A stretch of DNA of 64,000 nucleotides from Lutibacter oceani (GTDB lineage: Bacteria > Bacteroidota > Bacteroidia > Flavobacteriales > Flavobacteriaceae), in contig NZ_QTTQ01000011.1 in the NCBI RefSeq assembly GCF_003384935.1, positions 678,718 through 742,717 of the forward strand. The letters run 5' to 3'. The stretch's first letter is position 1. Every line of letters starts with the position of its first letter. Shown in pieces: positions 28,099 to 36,556 of the stretch. Under the pieces are notes generated by a model, which was not told where the DNA came from, did no database searches, and saw only the letters and a program-made list of their open reading frames with translations. Both the position numbers and the translations under genes were made by a program.

Positions 28099-28140
28099 AT
28101 AAAAAAAAGCCTATTTCACTTCTGGAACAGGCTTTTTTTT
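28099..28140. terminator. bidirectional terminator after orphan sdhB tail
   Basis: Arms AAGCCT and AGGCTT with a partly paired inner section, A-run before and eight T after. The left arm matches the sdhCAB terminator, the right arm has drifted. It can also end the convergent remB transcript. Confidence 0.75.
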
Positions 28141-28158
28141 AACAATATTATTTCAAAA

Positions 28159-30234
28159 TTAAAAGTCAAAATACCAATTAAAAACATCGGTTTTTAAACC
28201 AAATGAAATCCAGGTAGTATTAGATTTATTAAAAGTTGTTGATGGATTTACTGGTTCAAAATTTCTAAAAGTAATACCTCCAAACAGTTTTAAATTAGTA
28301 GCAGCATTAACCAAATATCCAACTTGTAAATCAGCTATGGCAATTGAAGCCTCATTTCCTTGGCCAATTTTATTCCCATATTCTGAAAATCTTTCATCGT
28401 TATCTCTATAAATATCTCCACCATAACTAAAGTTATCAGCTGTTGTATTATAGTCAAAACCTTTTTTCCCAATTACTATTTTAGAATTTGCAAACCATCT
28501 GTCTTTTGTATACCTGGCTATAAAAATAGTTTCATTAAAATTAGAACCCCATAAATGAGCCAATGGCTGATTATTATGTCCAAAATTATAATTTAATTCA
28601 TCATGTGAATATGTATAAGGTTTCACAGCATTGTGTTCAATCTGTAAAAATAAATTTTCAATTTTAAAAGCATTGTAAAACTTAGCTCCTATTTGAATTC
28701 CATTTTTATTTCCCCACCAACCATCTGAACTTGTAATTTCCGAAAGCCTAAATTCATCTATTAATAATTGAGAATATAATGCTATATTTTTGTGCTTATA
28801 TTTTAAGCTTAATCCTAATAATGTATTTCCCGCTCTAGAACCTGATCCAAATTCTGCTGCCGTATAAAAAATTAATGGATTTAAATAATTTACGTCAAAA
28901 CCTCTATCATTTGAATTATCCCAAATAACTGTTTCAAAAAAACCCAAATTTATTTTTTTGGAAACATTCCAACTTAAATAATGAATAGCCACAAACTTCT
29001 TCTTGTAAGCACCATCTACAGTTAATTCGGGTCTTACATCTTGCATAGACATAAAAAGATTTGTGTATTTAATTTTCCAAAAACTAGTATTTATTTTAAA
29101 ATATGGATAGGGAGAAGCTACATCTGATAAAAATAAGGAACGATAACCATCACCAATAAAATTTTTACCATTTCCAAATTGAAAATTAAAATGTTTACTT
29201 GGCGTATAAGATAAATAAGCTTCCGCAACAGGGTAATCATAAGCATCCGTTTTAAACCTCTTTGCAATTCCTCTACCTGGAATAATTGCAGGATTTCCGC
29301 CATCAGGTTTAATTGATTCTGCAAATTCATTAAAATAATTAGCAAAACGACCTTGACTTTCGTAAAAACTTGTTGAAAAATTAAGGTTTTTTCCAAGTCC
29401 TCCATTTATTTGAACACCTCTTGTATTATTAAAGGTATTTATATCATCACTATCTCTTCCTACTTGCAAATCAACAATTGGATCTACTGTAAACCAAAAA
29501 TCCTTCCCTTTTACATTTGCCATATGTTCATTTAATAACTTCCTGCCAAACCAAGTAGTTTTTGGTTTTAGTAATGTACTTTTTTGAATATCTAAATTTA
29601 GATATTTATCAACTTCAGTGTAAACATAGGGTTTCATTGAAGTATGTGAATTTTCAGCTTTATTTAAATAATAATCAAAAATATTATATTCAGCAATTGT
29701 ATAAGGAATATTCAAAGCGCTTTTATGTTCAGGAAATAAACTTTTTTCAGAAGAAATTAGTAGTTTTTCTTCTTTTTTTATAGTTGCAAATTTCTCTATT
29801 TCTTTTGCCTCCTGTAAAACCATTTCTTGAAATTGTTCATTATTTTCCAAAGGAATAGCAATTGGAAATACAAACTGCATTTCAATATTATGATTGTTGA
29901 ATTTTGCAGGAGTAATAATTGGAAACTTTTTAAAAACACGTTCTACTTCAGCCTTAAGTTCTTTATAAGGTGAATTAACATAAAGTACTTTAAAATTTCC
30001 TGAAACATCTACTAAAAAAACAACATTAATAGATCCTTTAAAATTTTCTTGAATAACATTTTCTGGTATTTTAAAATCTTTTAATACCGCTTCCTTAACT
30101 TGATTTTTAAAGCAGGAAGGTAAATTTGAAACTGGTTCCAACTCACATGCTGTAAAAACTGGATATTTTTCAGTTTGAGAAAACCCAACAATTGAAAATA
30201 AAAGAAATAGGAAACTTAAAAGTATTTTTTTCAT
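28159..30234 (-). CDS. remB: gliding motility protein RemB-like outer-membrane protein
   Basis: I start at the ATG at 30234; a TTG three codons upstream is also open. The 691-residue protein has a signal peptide ('LLFSIVGFSQTEK') and an N-terminal domain of about 110 residues that looks like a TonB C-terminal domain ('FTACELEP..LPSCF', then 'FPIITPAKFNNHNIEMQFVF'). A beta-barrel of the Wzi type follows ('NLNFSTSFYESQGRFANYF', 'FQFGNGKNFIGDGYRSLF'). This arrangement matches RemB, needed for gliding on some surfaces in Flavobacterium johnsoniae. It is last in an operon with an acetyltransferase and deoC. Confidence 0.85.
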   Translation of the reverse strand: MKKILLSFLFLLFSIVGFSQTEKYPVFTACELEPVSNLPSCFKNQVKEAVLKDFKIPENVIQENFKGSINVVFLVDVSGNFKVLYVNSPYKELKAEVERVFKKFPIITPAKFNNHNIEMQFVFPIAIPLENNEQFQEMVLQEAKEIEKFATIKKEEKLLISSEKSLFPEHKSALNIPYTIAEYNIFDYYLNKAENSHTSMKPYVYTEVDKYLNLDIQKSTLLKPKTTWFGRKLLNEHMANVKGKDFWFTVDPIVDLQVGRDSDDINTFNNTRGVQINGGLGKNLNFSTSFYESQGRFANYFNEFAESIKPDGGNPAIIPGRGIAKRFKTDAYDYPVAEAYLSYTPSKHFNFQFGNGKNFIGDGYRSLFLSDVASPYPYFKINTSFWKIKYTNLFMSMQDVRPELTVDGAYKKKFVAIHYLSWNVSKKINLGFFETVIWDNSNDRGFDVNYLNPLIFYTAAEFGSGSRAGNTLLGLSLKYKHKNIALYSQLLIDEFRLSEITSSDGWWGNKNGIQIGAKFYNAFKIENLFLQIEHNAVKPYTYSHDELNYNFGHNNQPLAHLWGSNFNETIFIARYTKDRWFANSKIVIGKKGFDYNTTADNFSYGGDIYRDNDERFSEYGNKIGQGNEASIAIADLQVGYLVNAATNLKLFGGITFRNFEPVNPSTTFNKSNTTWISFGLKTDVFNWYFDF

Positions 30235-30244
30235 TGTATCCAAA

Positions 30245-30820
30245 TTATGTTATTTTTTCAACTTTATTATTTTCTAATTTGTATTTTTCTCCACTCTCTA
30301 TACAAGTTGCAAAACCTTGTTCATTAAACTCCAATCTATGCCCATATTCACTAATCCAACCTATTTGCTTAGATGGATTTCCAACCACTAATGCATACGG
30401 TAATACTTCTTTAGTAACTACTGCTCCTGCACCAATAAAAGCATATTCTCCTATATTATTTCCGCAAACAATAGTTGCATTTGCACCTATACTTGCTCCT
30501 TTTTTAACCAAAGTTTTTTGGTATTCACCTCTTCTAACAATTGCACTTCTTGGATTTATTACATTGGTAAAAACCATTGATGGACCTAAAAAAACATCAT
30601 CTTCACAAATTACACCTGAATATATTGACACATTATTTTGAACCTTTACATTTTCACCTAAAACAACATTTGGCGAAACCACAACATTTTGACCTAAATT
30701 ACAATTTTTTCCAATTTTTGAATTTGACATAATATGACTAAAATGCCAAATTTTTGTACCAGCCCCTATCTCACAACCCTCATCAATAACCGCCGTTTCA
30801 TGTGCAAAATAATCATTCAT
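30245..30820 (-). CDS. hexapeptide-repeat acetyltransferase, WbpD/WlbB-like
   Basis: The 191-residue left-handed beta-helix protein has isoleucine/valine-led hexads throughout ('[20 protein letters not shown]', '[20 protein letters not shown]'). It closely fits the sugar N-acetyltransferases that acetylate UDP-3-amino sugars in O-antigen or glycan synthesis, including the 'IWHFSHIM' and '[20 protein letters not shown]' segments. Acetyl-CoA would be the donor. It lies between deoC and remB in a tight operon. The sugar substrate cannot be told from sequence. Confidence 0.85.
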   Translation of the reverse strand: MNDYFAHETAVIDEGCEIGAGTKIWHFSHIMSNSKIGKNCNLGQNVVVSPNVVLGENVKVQNNVSIYSGVICEDDVFLGPSMVFTNVINPRSAIVRRGEYQKTLVKKGASIGANATIVCGNNIGEYAFIGAGAVVTKEVLPYALVVGNPSKQIGWISEYGHRLEFNEQGFATCIESGEKYKLENNKVEKIT

Positions 30821-30821
30821 A

Positions 30822-31565
30822 TTAATATCCTTCTTGTGAGTTTTTACCTTCTGTTATAGCTTTTGCAGAAGAAGTTCCAATTCTACTTACACCCATTTCA
30901 ACCATTTTTACAGCATCTTCATAATTTCTAACCCCACCTGCTGCTTTTGCCGGCAGTGGTTTTGCATTTTCAACAATAAGTTCCATTGCTTCAAAAGTAG
31001 CTCCATTTGGTTTACCTCCTTCTGTTTTAAAAAAACCTGTTGATGATTTTACAAAAACTTTTGAAGCATTTTCTTCTCCAAAATTATCTAAAACAACATC
31101 CCTTATTAATTGTGTTAAAGCAATAATTTCTTCATTTGTTAAGGCTGCAATTTCTATAATCCATTTTGCAACTTTGTTATTATCCAAAGCCAACTTAGTT
31201 CCTTTATAAACTTCTGCTTTCACTAAATTTATTTTACCTTCCTTAAAGGCTTCATAATTTACTACATAATCTAACTCATCTACATCATCATTTATTGCTT
31301 GTTGTGCTTCAGCTAATTTATCAATTGTACTATAAGTACCTTCATGAAACCCTATTACAGTTCCAATTAACACATTTGAATTTGCCTCTTTTACCATTTT
31401 TCTGGCCATTGCAACAAATTTTGGACGAATCATAGCCAATTTAAAATTGTTTTCAATTGCTTCAGCTACCAAATCAATTACATTTTGTTCGGTTTCCTTT
31501 TCTGAAATATTTGCTTGTATTGCAGTTTTTAAATATGTGGAGTCTAAATATTGATTAATATCCAT
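30822..31565 (-). CDS. deoC: deoxyribose-phosphate aldolase
   Basis: The 247-residue TIM-barrel protein has the Schiff-base lysine in '[12 protein letters not shown]' and the usual flanking motifs '[10 protein letters not shown]', '[17 protein letters not shown]' and '[19 protein letters not shown]'. It cleaves 2-deoxyribose 5-phosphate to glyceraldehyde 3-phosphate and acetaldehyde in nucleoside salvage. It is first in an operon with the sugar acetyltransferase (one base apart) and remB, an odd partnership that is likely only transcriptional. Confidence 0.95.
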   Translation of the reverse strand: MDINQYLDSTYLKTAIQANISEKETEQNVIDLVAEAIENNFKLAMIRPKFVAMARKMVKEANSNVLIGTVIGFHEGTYSTIDKLAEAQQAINDDVDELDYVVNYEAFKEGKINLVKAEVYKGTKLALDNNKVAKWIIEIAALTNEEIIALTQLIRDVVLDNFGEENASKVFVKSSTGFFKTEGGKPNGATFEAMELIVENAKPLPAKAAGGVRNYEDAVKMVEMGVSRIGTSSAKAITEGKNSQEGY

Positions 31566-31632
31566 TTTCTTATTAATTATACTTGGTTGATAAATTACAT
31601 AACAAATATAGTTTTTTAAAAAGCATAGTCTA

Positions 31633-31660
31633 TAAAAAAATCCCGCAATAGCGGGATTTT
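31633..31660 (-). terminator. terminator after the 31680 tonB gene
   Basis: Stem ATCCCGC/GCGGGAT (31640-31646, 31651-31657) with a seven-T tract on the minus strand, ending the TonB-like transcript before deoC. Confidence 0.85.
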
Positions 31661-31679
31661 AAATCTTCTTTTATCAAAT

Positions 31680-32411
31680 TTATTGAATTTTAAAAACTAT
31701 TGGCAATCCATAACTTACAGATACTGGCCTACCTCTTTGTTTTCCTGGAGTCATTTCAGGTAATAAACTTACAACTCTTATTGCTTCATCGTGCAATTTT
31801 TTGTGAGGTGCTCTTGCTGCTATATTTGTAATTTTACCATCTTTATCAATTTTAAACATTACAAATATTCTTTGAATACTTCCTGTTGGCAAACCTAAGT
31901 CTGATGCAAGTTCAGCATTAAATTTTTTTAGTACAAACTTTGAAATTTCATTTGAAAAACAATTTCTAAGTGCTTCTTTATTTCCTTTACAACCCGGAAA
32001 TATTGGCACTTCTTCAATAATTACAAATGGAACATCTTCCTCAACAACCTCTTCTTCTTCAACAGAAACTATTTCTTTATCCAAATCAACAATAATTGCT
32101 TCAGATTCGTCTGTTTCTGTACTTTCAATTACGGTTTCTTGTATATCAATTTCATCTTCAACTTTTACTATTTTATCCGGAATAACAGTAGTTGGTGGAG
32201 GTGTAGCTTCTACCTCAATAGGTTTAATTTCAATTAAATCCTCAGAATCTTCTTCATTTAAAATTATTGCCGATAGTTCCTCTACTGGGCGTGGATATGA
32301 TTTCATCTGAATAAATTCAAATACTATAAAAAGTGCTAAAACTAACCCTAACTGTATTAATATTTTACTGTAATTTTCAAGAATGGCATCTGGATATTTT
32401 TTTATTTCCAT
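31680..32411 (-). CDS. TonB-family energy transducer
   Basis: The 243-residue protein has the TonB layout: a short cytoplasmic start, one membrane helix ('LIQLGLVLALFIVFEF', about residues 19-34), an acidic and proline-containing spacer rich in Glu, Val and Ile, and a C-terminal domain. The domain contains 'PIFPGCKGNKEALRNCF', 'IFVMFKIDKDGKI' and 'RVVSLLPEMTPGKQRGRPV'. It would couple proton motive force to TonB-dependent receptors such as the one at 46200. It is a clear paralogue of the protein at 32586; both carry the same two cysteines. Confidence 0.87.
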   Translation of the reverse strand: MEIKKYPDAILENYSKILIQLGLVLALFIVFEFIQMKSYPRPVEELSAIILNEEDSEDLIEIKPIEVEATPPPTTVIPDKIVKVEDEIDIQETVIESTETDESEAIIVDLDKEIVSVEEEEVVEEDVPFVIIEEVPIFPGCKGNKEALRNCFSNEISKFVLKKFNAELASDLGLPTGSIQRIFVMFKIDKDGKITNIAARAPHKKLHDEAIRVVSLLPEMTPGKQRGRPVSVSYGLPIVFKIQ

Positions 32412-32474
32412 AGCTACCTAATTTAAGTGAAACAAAAAAAATTAAACTGTTACAACAGCCATATTTATAATGGT

Positions 32475-32513
32475 AGAAACTTCAGAATATTAGTTTGTAA
32501 AACTGAAGTTTCT
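32475..32513. repeat. inverted repeat between two tonB paralogues
   Basis: AGAAACTTCAG (32475-32485) and CTGAAGTTTCT (32503-32513) are perfect 11-base arms around 17 bases. Without a T-run on either side it is not a standard terminator. It lies about 65-100 bases upstream of the 31680 gene start and past the 32586 gene stop, so an operator or a weak attenuator is possible. Confidence 0.5.
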
Positions 32514-32585
32514 TACAAGATATTCATCATATTAAATTTACAAAATTTTATATTGAAAACCAACTGATTAGCTAACAATTTTTAG

Positions 32586-33308
32586 TTATTGAACCTTAAA
32601 AATAATAGGCATTGAATACTTCACAATTACAGGTTTTCCCTGTTGTTTTCCGGCTTCCATTTTTGGCAAAAGATTAATTACTCTTTCAGCTTCATTTTGT
32701 AATTCTTTATAGGGTGACCTAGCCTGAATATCAATAACATTCCCTTCTTTATCAATTTTAAAAAGTGTAAAAATTCTTTGAATTCCTGGTGCTAAACCCA
32801 TTTTTTCAGCTAATCTAGCGTTAAACTTTTTGTTTATGTACTTACTAATTTGTTTTGAAAAACAAGCTTTACGTTCTTCATTGGTGCCTTTACAACCTGG
32901 AAATAAAGGAGCTTCTTCTAAAAAAACATAATCAACCTCATCTTCAGGATTAAAAACCTCAGTTGGTTTTACATCTACCATTTTTGAAATATCAACAGGA
33001 GCATCTACATCTACTATGTCAATTGTTGTTTCAATAATATCATCTAGATCATCAATTTGTTCAATAATATCGAAAATTACCTTTTTTTTGGTTTGGGGTT
33101 CAATTTTAGGTTGTTCAAGTTTTACCTCAACGTTTTGTTCAGTATCATCAATTAAATGTCTGTCCTGATCTGATAAGATTGCGATTTGATTGTTAAACGT
33201 TTTGTTTTGAATAAGTAAATAGGCAATAAAAAGCGACAATACTAAGCCTAACTGTGCAAATAATTTACTGTAATTCTCTAAATTTGCTTTTGGATGTTTT
33301 TTTATCAT
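32586..33308 (-). CDS. TonB-family energy transducer, second paralogue
   Basis: The start at 33308 aligns the protein with its paralogue ('MIKKHPKANLENYSK' versus 'MEIKKYPDAILENYSK'); a longer frame begins at 33329. The 240-residue product has a membrane helix ('AQLGLVLSLFIAYLLIQ'), an acidic spacer and a C-terminal domain with 'PLFPGCKGTNEERKACF', 'IFTLFKIDKEGNV' and 'RVINLLPKMEAGKQQGKPV'. The spacer differs from the other copy while both ends are conserved, as expected for duplicated TonB proteins serving different receptors. Confidence 0.86.
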   Translation of the reverse strand: MIKKHPKANLENYSKLFAQLGLVLSLFIAYLLIQNKTFNNQIAILSDQDRHLIDDTEQNVEVKLEQPKIEPQTKKKVIFDIIEQIDDLDDIIETTIDIVDVDAPVDISKMVDVKPTEVFNPEDEVDYVFLEEAPLFPGCKGTNEERKACFSKQISKYINKKFNARLAEKMGLAPGIQRIFTLFKIDKEGNVIDIQARSPYKELQNEAERVINLLPKMEAGKQQGKPVIVKYSMPIIFKVQ

Positions 33309-33445
33309 AATATATAAGTTTTGTTTCATCCAATTATTTATTTGAAATTTTCAATTAATCCTATTGAGTGGAATTGAGAAGATTAATTTTAATTAAAATA
33401 AATTTTGGACAAATGTTAAAATTATGTTAAAGCAAAAAACATACC

Positions 33446-33478
33446 AAAAAGAGAAGCCGTTCAATTTGAACGGCTTCT
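33446..33478 (-). terminator. terminator of the lipoprotein gene at 33511
   Basis: The stem GAAGCCGTTC/GAACGGCTTC (33453-33462, 33468-33477) is followed on the minus strand by T-rich sequence (complement of ccaaaaa). It ends the transcript of the neighbouring lipoprotein. Confidence 0.8.
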
Positions 33479-33510
33479 TAATTAGTAACCAACCTTTTTC
33501 AAAATATTTT

Positions 33511-34533
33511 TTATGGTAATGCATTAATTAAACTTTCTAATGCAGTTTGCGAAATTGGACTTAATCCTGAAATTACTTCAATATGATTATCAACTATTGT
33601 TGTTCCTTGCATTGCATAATGTAATTGCCCTTCTATTTCTGCAACCATTATAATATGAACTTCTAATCCAACAGGAATTAATCCGTAATGTTCTGCAAAC
33701 ATTTCTTCCGTTTCATTCCAGGTATCCATTCTAGCAATTGCTGTATTTTCATTATCGTAGTATAAAAATACTGCACAATTATCTCCGTTATAACCTTCCG
33801 GAACATCAATAAAAAGTTCAGTTTTTGGACCAGTAAAACTATACCACCTATCTAAATTAGACCAACCAAAATCTCCTAAATTAAAGTTATATGTAACTGA
33901 TACTCCATTTGTACCATCTGCTTCTTTCAATTGTATTTCTTCTTCAACTTCAACCCAATCCTCTGTATCATTTAAATCTTCACCGGCTGTAAAAAGTGCC
34001 ATTCCAAAATCCGCATCCGCTGGATTTATATTTCTACTTGTAACTATTGCAGGTGCTAATAATTCTAATTCATTTGCTCCTTGTTTTGCATTGATAAAAA
34101 ATTCTCCAGCAGATTTTAAAGCTTCTTTATCTCCGTTAACTCTTTTACCTAAAGTAGATTTATTATTTAAAAGAATTGAAGCTTTGTCGTAAATTTCAAT
34201 CAATTGAACGGTAACATTTCCTGTAACAGGACTACCATTTATTCCAAAAGAATTTGGCTGAAAAGTTACTTGCGTACCTTGAGATCCCGTTATCATTCCT
34301 CCTGCTACTGCATCTAAAATAAATTCTTCCATTGCATCTTCTCTGTTGTTTTCAAATCTGTTATTCAAAGCAATTCCATCTGGTTGTGCCTCTAAAATTT
34401 CCAAATCATTGTCTCCTCCCGGAACGCAACTTGCAAAAAATGCAACAATTGATAATCCTATTACATTTTTAAAAATTCTGTTCACTACTTTACTGTTTTT
34501 TAAGTCTGTGAAATTTTGTGTTTGTGTTTGCAT
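33511..34533 (-). CDS. lipoprotein with ZU5-like domain, paralogue A
   Basis: The 340-residue protein has an unusually long start ('MQTQTQNFTDLKNSKVVNR') before the hydrophobic core and lipobox 'VAFFASCVPGG' (Cys36). A segment typical of ZU5-like beta domains of Bacteroidota surface proteins follows ('GTQVTFQPNSFGINGSPVTG', 'TVQLIEIYDKASILLNN', 'SAGEFFINAKQGANELEL'). The C-terminal part is a second beta region ('LDRWYSFTGPKTELFIDVP'). It is a close paralogue of the gene at 34707, both oriented away from the sigma-factor operon at 35974. Function unknown; a surface or envelope-stress role is an inference from context. Confidence 0.7.
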   Translation of the reverse strand: MQTQTQNFTDLKNSKVVNRIFKNVIGLSIVAFFASCVPGGDNDLEILEAQPDGIALNNRFENNREDAMEEFILDAVAGGMITGSQGTQVTFQPNSFGINGSPVTGNVTVQLIEIYDKASILLNNKSTLGKRVNGDKEALKSAGEFFINAKQGANELELLAPAIVTSRNINPADADFGMALFTAGEDLNDTEDWVEVEEEIQLKEADGTNGVSVTYNFNLGDFGWSNLDRWYSFTGPKTELFIDVPEGYNGDNCAVFLYYDNENTAIARMDTWNETEEMFAEHYGLIPVGLEVHIIMVAEIEGQLHYAMQGTTIVDNHIEVISGLSPISQTALESLINALP

Positions 34534-34632
34534 AATTATTTAGTTTTATATTGTTTTTAAATTTGTTTTATACTTATAAATAAACTGTGTTACTATTTTG
34601 TTACCCCATTTTTTGAAAAAAAATATTTAAAT
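34534..34632 (-). promoter_or_regulatory. leader of lipoprotein A with GGGGTAAC motif
   Basis: The 100 bases before this gene closely resemble 35855-35951 (upstream of paralogue B and of the sigma gene). Shared features are GTTACCCC on the plus strand (34600-34607), a run of A after it, and the stretch 'attgtttttaaatttgtttt' nearer the gene. Conservation in a non-coding leader suggests a binding site, possibly for the neighbouring sigma factor. Confidence 0.5.
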
Positions 34633-34635
34633 AAA

Positions 34636-34663
34636 AAAAGACTATCAAAAATGATAGTCTTTC
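34636..34663 (-). terminator. terminator of the lipoprotein gene at 34707
   Basis: Stem AGACTATCA/TGATAGTCT (34639-34647, 34652-34660) followed on the minus strand by a T-tract (complement of ataaaaaaa). It separates paralogue B from the leader of paralogue A. Confidence 0.8.
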
Positions 34664-34706
34664 CCAGTTATTAACCTATTTCTAACTGTTCACTAATTGC
34701 AATATT

Positions 34707-35765
34707 TTAAGGTAATCCGTTAATTAAACTTTCTAAAGCAGGTTGAGATATTGGACTTAAACTTGAAATTACTTCTATATGATCTTCAACTATGGTTGTT
34801 CCCTGAATTGCATAATGTAATTGTCCTTCAATTTCAGTTACCATTATAATATGAACTTCTAATCCAACAGGAATTAATCCGTAATGCTCCGTGAACATTT
34901 CTATTTCTGTATTGTAAACATCCATTCTTGCTAAAGCAGTTGGTTCTCCATCGTATGATAAATACACCGCACAATTATCCTGATTAAATTCAGCTGGAAC
35001 ATCAATAAATATTTCTGTTTTTGCGCCTGCATAATTATACCATCTGTCTAGGTTTGTCCATCCAAACGTTCCAATATTATAATTATAGGTAGCAAACTCA
35101 CCATCAGCACCTTGAGCATCTCTTATTTGAGCATCATCTTGTTCGCCATTACCATCTTCATCTGCTTCTACCCAATCACAATCATCATCAATACCATCAC
35201 AATCTTGATCTGGCCCACCTCTAAATATTTTCATTCCACCATCTAAATCTGCAAAATCTACTGGTCTACTATTTACATTTGCTATTGCTAATAAATCAAG
35301 TTCATTAGCTCCTTGTTTTGCATTGATAAAAAACTCTCCAGCCGATTTTAACGCTTCTTTATCTCCATTAGCTCTTTTTCCTAAAGTAGATTTGTTATTT
35401 AATAACATAGAAGCTTTATCATAAATTTCAATTAATTGCACTGTTACATTTCCTGTTACCGGACTTCCATTTAATCCAAATGAATTTGGCTGAAAAGTTA
35501 CTTGTGTGCCTTGAGCTCCGGTAATTATTCCTCCAGTTGCAGCATCAATTGTAAATTCTTGCAGTGCATCAATTCTGTTTTCCTGAAATCTGTTGTTTAA
35601 AGCAATTCCATCAGGTTGTGGTTCTAAAACCTCCAAATCATTATCCCCTTCCGGAACGCAACTAGCAAAAATTGCTACTATTGATAATCCTACTACATTT
35701 TTAAAAATTCTGTTCACTACTTTACTGTTCTTTAAGTTTGTGAAATTTTGTGTTTGTGTTTTCAT
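34707..35765 (-). CDS. lipoprotein with ZU5-like domain, paralogue B
   Basis: The 352-residue protein is very similar to paralogue A from the start ('MKTQTQNFTNLKNSKVVNR', lipobox 'VAIFASCVPEG') to the end ('SLSPISQPALESLINGLP'). The clearest difference is a short acidic insertion near residues 187-215 containing 'DQDCDGIDDDCDW' and 'DEDGNGEQDD', which looks like a calcium-binding thrombospondin-3 or EF-hand-like loop. It lies just upstream of paralogue A and is divergent from the sigma-factor gene. Likely an envelope lipoprotein of unknown function. Confidence 0.7.
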   Translation of the reverse strand: MKTQTQNFTNLKNSKVVNRIFKNVVGLSIVAIFASCVPEGDNDLEVLEPQPDGIALNNRFQENRIDALQEFTIDAATGGIITGAQGTQVTFQPNSFGLNGSPVTGNVTVQLIEIYDKASMLLNNKSTLGKRANGDKEALKSAGEFFINAKQGANELDLLAIANVNSRPVDFADLDGGMKIFRGGPDQDCDGIDDDCDWVEADEDGNGEQDDAQIRDAQGADGEFATYNYNIGTFGWTNLDRWYNYAGAKTEIFIDVPAEFNQDNCAVYLSYDGEPTALARMDVYNTEIEMFTEHYGLIPVGLEVHIIMVTEIEGQLHYAIQGTTIVEDHIEVISSLSPISQPALESLINGLP

Positions 35766-35851
35766 TTGTTTTTATTTTATTGTTTTTAATTTGTCAAATG
35801 GAATTCGCCATTTTTAATTTTAGTCTTTATTAAAATTTGTTTGGCTCATTT

Positions 35852-35951
35852 CATAATTATTAAATTTTATATTGTTTTTAAATTTGTTTTACACTTACAT
35901 ATCAAACCTCTTTTAAATTTGTTACCCCTTATTCTGAAAAAAATTTTAAAT
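35852..35951. promoter_or_regulatory. duplicated leader/candidate divergent promoter of lipoprotein B and sigma gene
   Basis: This segment repeats the leader at 34531-34632: 'cataattatt' at one end, 'attgtttttaaatttgtttt' in the middle, and GTTACCCC at 35921-35928. The motif is about 45 bases before the sigma ATG. Between the segment and the ATG of paralogue B are about 85 further bases, partly a degraded repeat of the same leader ('attgtttttaatttgt'). The cat at 35852-35854 would be an ATG on the minus strand followed at once by a stop, a relic start. Confidence 0.5.
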
Positions 35952-35973
35952 TAGCTACACTTAACAATTATAA

Positions 35974-36555
35974 ATGAATCAGAAACCACACGCAGATCAT
36001 ATATATATTGAGGCTTTGCTAAAAAATGACAGTAGGGTACTTTCTCAACTATATGAGAAGTTTTCACACAAAATAGTTACTTATGTACGTAACAATAATG
36101 GAAATGCAGACGATGCCCAGGACATTATTCAAGAAACATTGGTAACAATATATCATCAGGCAAAAGAGAAAAATTTTGTACTTACATGTCCGTTTGATGC
36201 TTACTTTTATTTATTGTGTAAAAGAAGGTGGTTAAATGAGCTTAAAAAAAGAGGAACTAATAGGGTAACAATTTTAGAAGATGAAGCATCTATTAAAGAC
36301 GAGCACGAACAACAAGTTGAAGAAACAGAAATTTTTGAACAACAAAATCAGCTTTTTGAATCAAAGTTTAAAGAATTAGGGGCAAAATGCCAGGAATTAT
36401 TAAAAGCTACCTTCAAAATAAAGTCGATGGAAGAAGTTGCTGAGTTTTTAGGCGTAACTTATGGTTATGCTCGTAAGAAGAAATCGCAATGTATGGGAAA
36501 ATTAACCCAGCTTGTGAAGGATTCAAATGAATTTCAACAACTAAAAAGGTACTAA
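35974..36555 (+). CDS. sigma-70 family (ECF-like) RNA polymerase sigma factor
   Basis: The 193-residue protein has region 2 ('LSQLYEKFSHKIVTYV', then 'DDAQDIIQETLVTIYHQ') and region 4 ('MEEVAEFLGVTYGYARKKKSQ'), separated by an acidic linker. It lacks a signal and is cytoplasmic. The gene after it, one base beyond its stop, encodes a membrane protein that looks like its regulator, and two lipoprotein genes diverge from it. An autoregulated envelope-response circuit is the likely role; the stimulus is unknown. Confidence 0.88.
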   Translation: MNQKPHADHIYIEALLKNDSRVLSQLYEKFSHKIVTYVRNNNGNADDAQDIIQETLVTIYHQAKEKNFVLTCPFDAYFYLLCKRRWLNELKKRGTNRVTILEDEASIKDEHEQQVEETEIFEQQNQLFESKFKELGAKCQELLKATFKIKSMEEVAEFLGVTYGYARKKKSQCMGKLTQLVKDSNEFQQLKRY

Positions 36556-36556
36556 A

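Noticed and set aside
29118-29405. 95-codon frame inside remB in another frame
   Set aside because: Overlapping same-strand shadow of a conserved barrel gene.
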